From NCBI GenBank assembly GCA_949841235.1, contig CATKZA010000045.1, positions 1 through 8,901 of the forward strand: a stretch of DNA of 8,901 nt. Reading direction: 5' to 3'. The stretch comes from an uncultured Clostridiaceae bacterium. Lineage in GTDB: Bacteria; Bacillota; Clostridia; Lachnospirales; Lachnospiraceae. The notes under the pieces are model-generated. The model searched no databases and was not told where the DNA came from. It worked only from the letters and a program-made list of their open reading frames with translations. How positions within the stretch are numbered: the first letter of the stretch is position 1; the number at the start of each line of letters is the position of its first letter. The translations under genes were made by a program, and so were the position numbers. Positions 5,841 to 8,901 of the stretch are shown here, piece by piece.

Positions 5841-6239
5841 TTAGCAGAACCTCTCTGTCACTTTCCTAAACTCTATAAAAAGCGGAATGTATTCCTCCAC
5901 GATGACATGCACCTTCTCTTTGGCCATCGTGCCATCATAGTCATGGGTCAATTCGTTCCAATCCCCCAGCATATTCATCCACCGATCATCCCCAATCAGC
6001 TTCACGCTAAATGCGATACGAAGCGTTTCTCTGGGCGATCCCGTTGCAAAATCATTGATTTGATGATACTTCACAATAATATCCTTCATGACCTTCCATG
6101 CGATATCAAATGTCAGGGAAAATTTCTGCACCGTGCCGCTCATCACGAACGCATCATCCAAATCCCGATTCCTCGCCCCCATCAAAGATTCCAGCGAAGC
6201 GCAGAAACTATGATACCTCTCAATATATTTTCTGTCCAT
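5841..6239 (-). CDS. HEPN-like nucleotidyltransferase substrate-binding protein (HI0074 family), MNT-HEPN module
   Basis: 132 residues, a typical length. The all-helical HI0074-type signature is visible: GTVQKFSLTFDIAWKVMKD (35-53, the iQ-F-f-t-ELaWK-like helix), GSPRETLRIAF (67-77) and a DWNELTHDYD block (93-102). This family partners MNT nucleotidyltransferases. In characterised MNT-HEPN pairs the HEPN protein is an RNase toxin using an R-x4-6-H motif, and the partner silences it by nucleotidylation. Here the expected Arg before Asn95 is Trp94 (codon at 5958-5960), while His99 and Tyr101 remain. RNase activity is therefore uncertain. The gene overlaps the nucleotidyltransferase by 20 bases. 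A GGAGG lies 12 bases upstream of the ATG, a loose spacing that suggests translational coupling. Confidence 0.85.
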   Translation of the reverse strand: MDRKYIERYHSFCASLESLMGARNRDLDDAFVMSGTVQKFSLTFDIAWKVMKDIIVKYHQINDFATGSPRETLRIAFSVKLIGDDRWMNMLGDWNELTHDYDGTMAKEKVHVIVEEYIPLFIEFRKVTERFC

Positions 6240-6492
6240 ATCGATTCATCGCCTCCAATAAATGCTCATTTCTGCATCTGTCATAATCAAAAACATCGAT
6301 TTTCTTCAATGTCTTAATCTCTGCAATCTCTTCTCGCAAAGATCCAATATCCTCTGCGCCCTTTACAATGATGTCAATATCGCTGGTATCCGTCTGCGTG
6401 CCTGTGGCATAGGAGCCAAACAAAAACAACTCCCCGACATGATTCTTCCTGCAAATAGCTTCTATCTCACTGAGTATTTCCCTGTACTCCAT
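6220..6492 (-). CDS. MNT-type minimal nucleotidyltransferase, antitoxin-like
   Basis: 90 residues from the ATG at 6492, preceded by GGAGG with a 7-base gap. A longer in-frame start at 6552 lies upstream of the inferred transcription start and is rejected. The nucleotidyltransferase core is clear: GSYATGTQTDTSDIDIIV (26-43) with metal-binding Asp38 and Asp40, and a third acidic residue at Asp66 in KKIDVFDYD. In the family it transfers nucleotides (AMP in studied cases) to the HEPN partner. All three catalytic acids are kept, so it should be active. It is first in a two-gene operon with its own promoter. Confidence 0.9.
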   Translation of the reverse strand: MEYREILSEIEAICRKNHVGELFLFGSYATGTQTDTSDIDIIVKGAEDIGSLREEIAEIKTLKKIDVFDYDRCRNEHLLEAMNRYGQKIY

Positions 6493-6523
6493 GCATCTTC
6501 CTCCCCACGGGATTTCTCTGTCA

Positions 6524-6552
6524 ATTATAACTGCTCCGCTATAAAATAACAA
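6524..6552 (-). promoter_or_regulatory. Sigma-A-type promoter of the MNT-HEPN operon
   Basis: TTGTTA (6552-6547) and a perfect TATAAT (6529-6524) are separated by exactly 17 bases. Transcription should start near 6517, giving a leader of about 24 bases that contains the GGAGG site of the nucleotidyltransferase. The -35 lies inside one arm of an 11-bp inverted repeat. Confidence 0.75.
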
Positions 6553-6592
6553 GAAAAAAGAAGTTCCAAGCCAGCAGGAATTTGTTATTTTA
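6542..6592. repeat. 11-bp perfect inverted repeat between the DUF4097 gene end and the MNT promoter
   Basis: TAAAATAACAA (6542-6552) is the exact reverse complement of TTGTTATTTTA (6582-6592), separated by 29 bases. The spacer itself holds a 4-bp stem (TTCC 6564-6567 with GGAA 6577-6580) and, read on the minus strand, a T-rich run. One arm covers the DUF4097 stop codon, the other covers the -35 of the MNT promoter. It may serve as terminator, operator, or both. Confidence 0.6.
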
Positions 6593-7523
6593 ATACGATA
6601 TCACCCGATTTGGTAATAATGTTCAGGTGCGCATTTCCCTTGCCGGTTTTTCTGTATTTCCCCCTTTTTTTCTTTCCGCCCCTTACAGGAGATTTCACAG
6701 CCATATCGCCAGATTTTGTGTCCACAGCGATATGTAAGGCCTTTATGCAATTTTTCCGTAATCGTATAAAGGCATCGCCATTGACAGTGTTAACCTGCAT
6801 ATTTCCAGAAACCGAGATATTTTTAATAGTGATATCTCCGTTTCTGGTATCTATCATGGTTTTTCCCGATACATGCAAGTCTTTGGCAGCGAAATCCCCA
6901 TCTTTCAGATGAAACTGTGCAGTTCCTGAAATTTTACACCGAGCAGTGGCCAGGTCTCCCTTTGTCAAATTGATATTCAACTGTCCCGGTACGATGGTAT
7001 TTGCAATAGAGGCATCTCCATCCCCTAATTTAATATTCAGCTTTTGACATTGAAGATTCTTGGCTGATAAATAAAAATCGCCATATTTCATATTTACACA
7101 GCCAGTCTTTATCATTGAATGAGATGGAAGATAAAGCGTCACCCGGGTTACATAACTCGCGAAATAATATTTCTTTTTACTTTTTTTCATCTTTCCTATC
7201 AAATCGTTCCAGGAAGGTTCCTTTAGGCCCGATTCATTTAAGTAAAGTACATGATTTCTTATATTGTAAGAAAAAGGATTTTTATGATTCTTGCACGGAA
7301 TTTCATAGGATAAGTAAGCATATGGCTTCTTCGAGGTTTTTATGCATAAATCAAGATACTCTAAATTTGCTTCAAACCCTTGCACTTTTCCCAGTTTCTT
7401 TTCCTTCAATTTATAAGTGTAGGTTTTTGCAGCAGAACTCTGCCTGCCTGATACACAGCAGAATCCGCACATACAGATAAACATTACCATGACGAATTGC
7501 ATTGCTTTCATTACTCGCTTCAT
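6585..7523 (-). CDS. DUF4097-type beta-helix protein, secreted or membrane-anchored, basic paralogue
   Basis: 312 residues. A basic N-terminus plus a hydrophobic segment (about 8-25) acts as signal or anchor; cysteines are present but no canonical lipobox. From about 140 the protein is built of rungs ending in a G-D pair. The aspartates fall at 149, 170, 190, 210, 230, 250, 273 and 308, a 20-residue period through the middle, typical of DUF4097 beta-helices. It is strongly basic by hand count (54 Lys+Arg against 21 Asp+Glu), including a KKKRGKYRK-like loop near 284-292. It begins 13 bases after the stop of its paralogue, with a GGGGG site 8 bases from the ATG. The two share the SYE-x-x-C region, the LY(L/V)PS motif and the final SGDIVL/DGDIAL strand. 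Function unknown; relatives (LiaG, YvlB, LiaX) are tied to envelope stress. Confidence 0.85.
   Translation of the reverse strand: MKRVMKAMQFVMVMFICMCGFCCVSGRQSSAAKTYTYKLKEKKLGKVQGFEANLEYLDLCIKTSKKPYAYLSYEIPCKNHKNPFSYNIRNHVLYLNESGLKEPSWNDLIGKMKKSKKKYYFASYVTRVTLYLPSHSMIKTGCVNMKYGDFYLSAKNLQCQKLNIKLGDGDASIANTIVPGQLNINLTKGDLATARCKISGTAQFHLKDGDFAAKDLHVSGKTMIDTRNGDITIKNISVSGNMQVNTVNGDAFIRLRKNCIKALHIAVDTKSGDMAVKSPVRGGKKKRGKYRKTGKGNAHLNIITKSGDIVLK
6774..7073 (-). repeat. 60-bp period coding repeats (beta-helix rungs, basic paralogue)
   Basis: Residues 151-250 form five 20-residue rungs, each ending in a G-D pair followed by an alternating hydrophobic strand. The DNA copies are diverged, so this is a protein-level repeat rather than a recent expansion. 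Confidence 0.75.
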
Positions 7524-7536
7524 ATTTCATTCCCCC

Positions 7537-8691
7537 TTACCTTAATGCAATATCGCCATCCTCCGTAGATACCGTCAAATGGCTGTTGCCTATTCCCTGC
7601 TTTTGATATTGCGTGCCGTCATTTTGATTATTTTTTTTGCCTCCCAGGGAACTTGCTGCTGAAATATCCCCCTCCTCGGACTCCAGTATGATCCCCAGAC
7701 TTTGCAGGCATTCCTTCCGGGCCTGCATGGATACATCCCCGCATATGGCGGCAACCTTCAAATTTCCTATGACATTCAGCTTGGAAATATCTACATCGCC
7801 GTCAGTTGTATTCATATTTGCATTTTTAGAAACAGTGAGGGCAGCCGCATGGATATCACCGTCCTCCGTGTCAATGGATAATTCATCTGCCGCATTCAAA
7901 TTGGATAGAGAGATGTCACCTCCTACAGTTGACAGCCGCATCCTTTGTGCATCATCAAAGTTGGAAATATTCACATCCCCGTCCACTGTATCAATTTGCA
8001 GTTTTTGCATTTCCTGAAAGCCGGAAAGGCTGATATCCCCATCTTGGGTTTTGACAGAGATATTTTTGCCAGAGCCCTGTATAAACATATCTCCATCCTC
8101 GGATTCCAGTATCATATTATCACAGTGAAGATCCTGTATCATCAAATCTCCATTTCCCATATTTAAAGTACTGCTTTTCAATATGGTCTCTGACGGTACA
8201 TAAAGTGTAATGATACTGGGCTTCGAGGGATAATCGTCCGTATCCCATAAATCCTTTACATATCCTTTCCAAGCAATCTCCTTAAACCCATTCTCCTCTA
8301 AAATTAACATCCCATTTTTTACCTGGTAGGTAAGAGGAGTTTCTTTATTTTGGCAATACAGCTCATAGGACAGATGACATTTATGATCCTCTGATTCCTT
8401 TATCCGAAAATCAATGCAGGATAAATTCGCTGTGATGCTGTCTATGGAAGCCAGCGGTGTGTCATCCAGCTTGAAACAGCCAGGGATATGTTCGTCTGGG
8501 GCTTGGCTGGATGAAATCTTAGTTTCTTTTGTCTGCTCCTTCTTTGCCGGAAGGGACAGGCTTTTTAAATCTAATCTTTGCGGCTTGATATAATCGGCAC
8601 CGCCGGTTGCATAGCCGATTCCCAGCATGGATAATCCGCATAAGCAAAATGCTGCTCCGGCTATTCCCAAAATTTTTAATATAGGTTTCAT
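7537..8691 (-). CDS. DUF4097-type beta-helix protein, membrane-anchored, acidic paralogue
   Basis: 384 residues from the ATG at 8691, which overlaps the preceding stop as ATGA and has AAAGGAGGAG just upstream. The longer in-frame start at 8751 would run into the upstream gene and is disfavoured. A membrane segment covers about 5-28. A K/T/S-rich linker follows, then a unique region (about 70-175) and ten G-D rungs with aspartates at 182, 201, 219, 239, 259, 279, 299, 319, 342 and 380. The steps from 219 to 319 are exactly 20 residues. It is acidic by hand count (58 Asp+Glu, 34 Lys+Arg). It carries two more rungs than its downstream paralogue. The fold is a right-handed beta-helix-like DUF4097 domain, expected outside the membrane. 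The family is often encoded with PadR regulators and DUF1700 proteins in envelope-stress operons; the role here is inferred from that. Confidence 0.87.
   Translation of the reverse strand: MKPILKILGIAGAAFCLCGLSMLGIGYATGGADYIKPQRLDLKSLSLPAKKEQTKETKISSSQAPDEHIPGCFKLDDTPLASIDSITANLSCIDFRIKESEDHKCHLSYELYCQNKETPLTYQVKNGMLILEENGFKEIAWKGYVKDLWDTDDYPSKPSIITLYVPSETILKSSTLNMGNGDLMIQDLHCDNMILESEDGDMFIQGSGKNISVKTQDGDISLSGFQEMQKLQIDTVDGDVNISNFDDAQRMRLSTVGGDISLSNLNAADELSIDTEDGDIHAAALTVSKNANMNTTDGDVDISKLNVIGNLKVAAICGDVSMQARKECLQSLGIILESEEGDISAASSLGGKKNNQNDGTQYQKQGIGNSHLTVSTEDGDIALR
7732..8088 (-). repeat. 60-bp period coding repeats (beta-helix rungs, acidic paralogue)
   Basis: Residues 202-320 contain six rungs, mostly ending (D/G/C)-G-D-(I/V). 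The last five steps are exactly 20 residues (60 bases). On the plus strand they appear as recurring gatatcacc/gatatcccc-like words. DNA identity between copies is partial. Confidence 0.8.
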
Positions 8692-8901
8692 CCTTCTCCT
8701 CCTTTTATCGTATATTTCTGTATCAGCTGTATTCCTCTGGAAAGCAGCCATCTATCCAGCAAAATCATACCGGTAAAAATCAGGATTCCTCCGCCAATCC
8801 CAAGCGCCCCCATTCCCATCAGGGCGCATGCCCCGGAAAGGGAGCGGGATATTGCCGCCAGCCCCAGCAGAAAATATTTTCCTCCCATCCAGGCAAATAG
8901 C
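8688..8901 (-). CDS. C-terminal end of a small integral membrane protein (partial, possibly DUF1700-like)
   Basis: Only the last 70 residues are visible; the frame continues past the right edge (LFAWMGGKYFLLGL...), so the first ATG in view, at 8888, is not assumed to be the start. There are two hydrophobic segments, one around the LLGLAAISRSLSGA stretch and a Gly/Met/Ile-rich one (GALGIGGGILIFTGMILL), then a basic tail ending KGGEG. Its stop overlaps the start of the acidic DUF4097 gene as ATGA, so the two are co-translated. DUF1700 membrane proteins commonly sit directly before DUF4097 genes in Firmicutes. That context, not a diagnostic motif, is the reason for the suggestion. Confidence 0.55.
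   Translation of the reverse strand, partial: LFAWMGGKYFLLGLAAISRSLSGACALMGMGALGIGGGILIFTGMILLDRWLLSRGIQLIQKYTIKGGEG

Noticed and set aside
6493..6552. Upstream in-frame start giving a 110-residue nucleotidyltransferase
   Set aside because: The extension would begin on the promoter -35. The ATG at 6492 has a well-spaced GGAGG and gives the usual MNT length.
7640..8140. Regular 60-base repeats as a CRISPR array or non-coding satellite
   Set aside because: Copies are diverged, lack constant repeats with unique spacers, and translate in one frame into beta-helix rungs.

Overview
Every gene I can support reads on the minus strand, so the window runs backwards through a string of short operons. 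The organism looks like a low-to-mid GC Gram-positive of the Clostridia, most likely Lachnospiraceae. The reasons are strong GGAGG-type ribosome binding sites, tight gene overlaps, a clostridial ECF sigma factor/partner pair, a VanR/VanS-like two-component system and a DUF4097 operon. The genus is not determined.

Layout, in the order of transcription. (a) 8901-6585: the 3' end of a small membrane protein, then two tandem DUF4097-type beta-helix proteins joined by an ATGA overlap and a 13-base gap. (b) 6552-5841: its own promoter and a two-gene MNT-HEPN (nucleotidyltransferase plus HEPN-like partner) toxin-antitoxin-type module. (c) 5773-3898: a response regulator and sensor kinase closely resembling VanR and VanS. 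(d) 3867-2082: an 11-bp tandem repeat that nearly matches the VanR operator, a leader hairpin, a membrane-anchored VanY-type D,D-carboxypeptidase and a membrane-anchored C39-like cysteine peptidase, closed by a terminator. (e) 1951-1: a candidate ECF promoter, an ECF-type sigma factor, and an overlapping partner gene that runs off the left edge. That partner has an anti-sigma-like cytoplasmic N-terminus, one membrane span and an extracellular serpin domain.

The common theme is the cell envelope. The VanRS-like pair probably controls the carboxypeptidase/peptidase operon through the repeat at 3846-3867, with no vanHAX ligase genes in view. The sigma/serpin pair looks like a membrane signalling unit in which a protease-trapping domain may be the sensor. 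DUF4097 proteins are linked in other Firmicutes to envelope stress (LiaG, YvlB and LiaX relatives). The MNT-HEPN module is the odd one out. It sits at a change in base composition: sampled 60-base lines hold 34 G/C near position 2221 and 26 G/C near position 6601.

No tRNA, rRNA, CRISPR array, transposase or attachment site was seen. No gene-free stretch exceeds 300 bases. The largest are 1882-2081 (terminator plus promoter) and 3727-3897 (operator, leader hairpin), and both are annotated.
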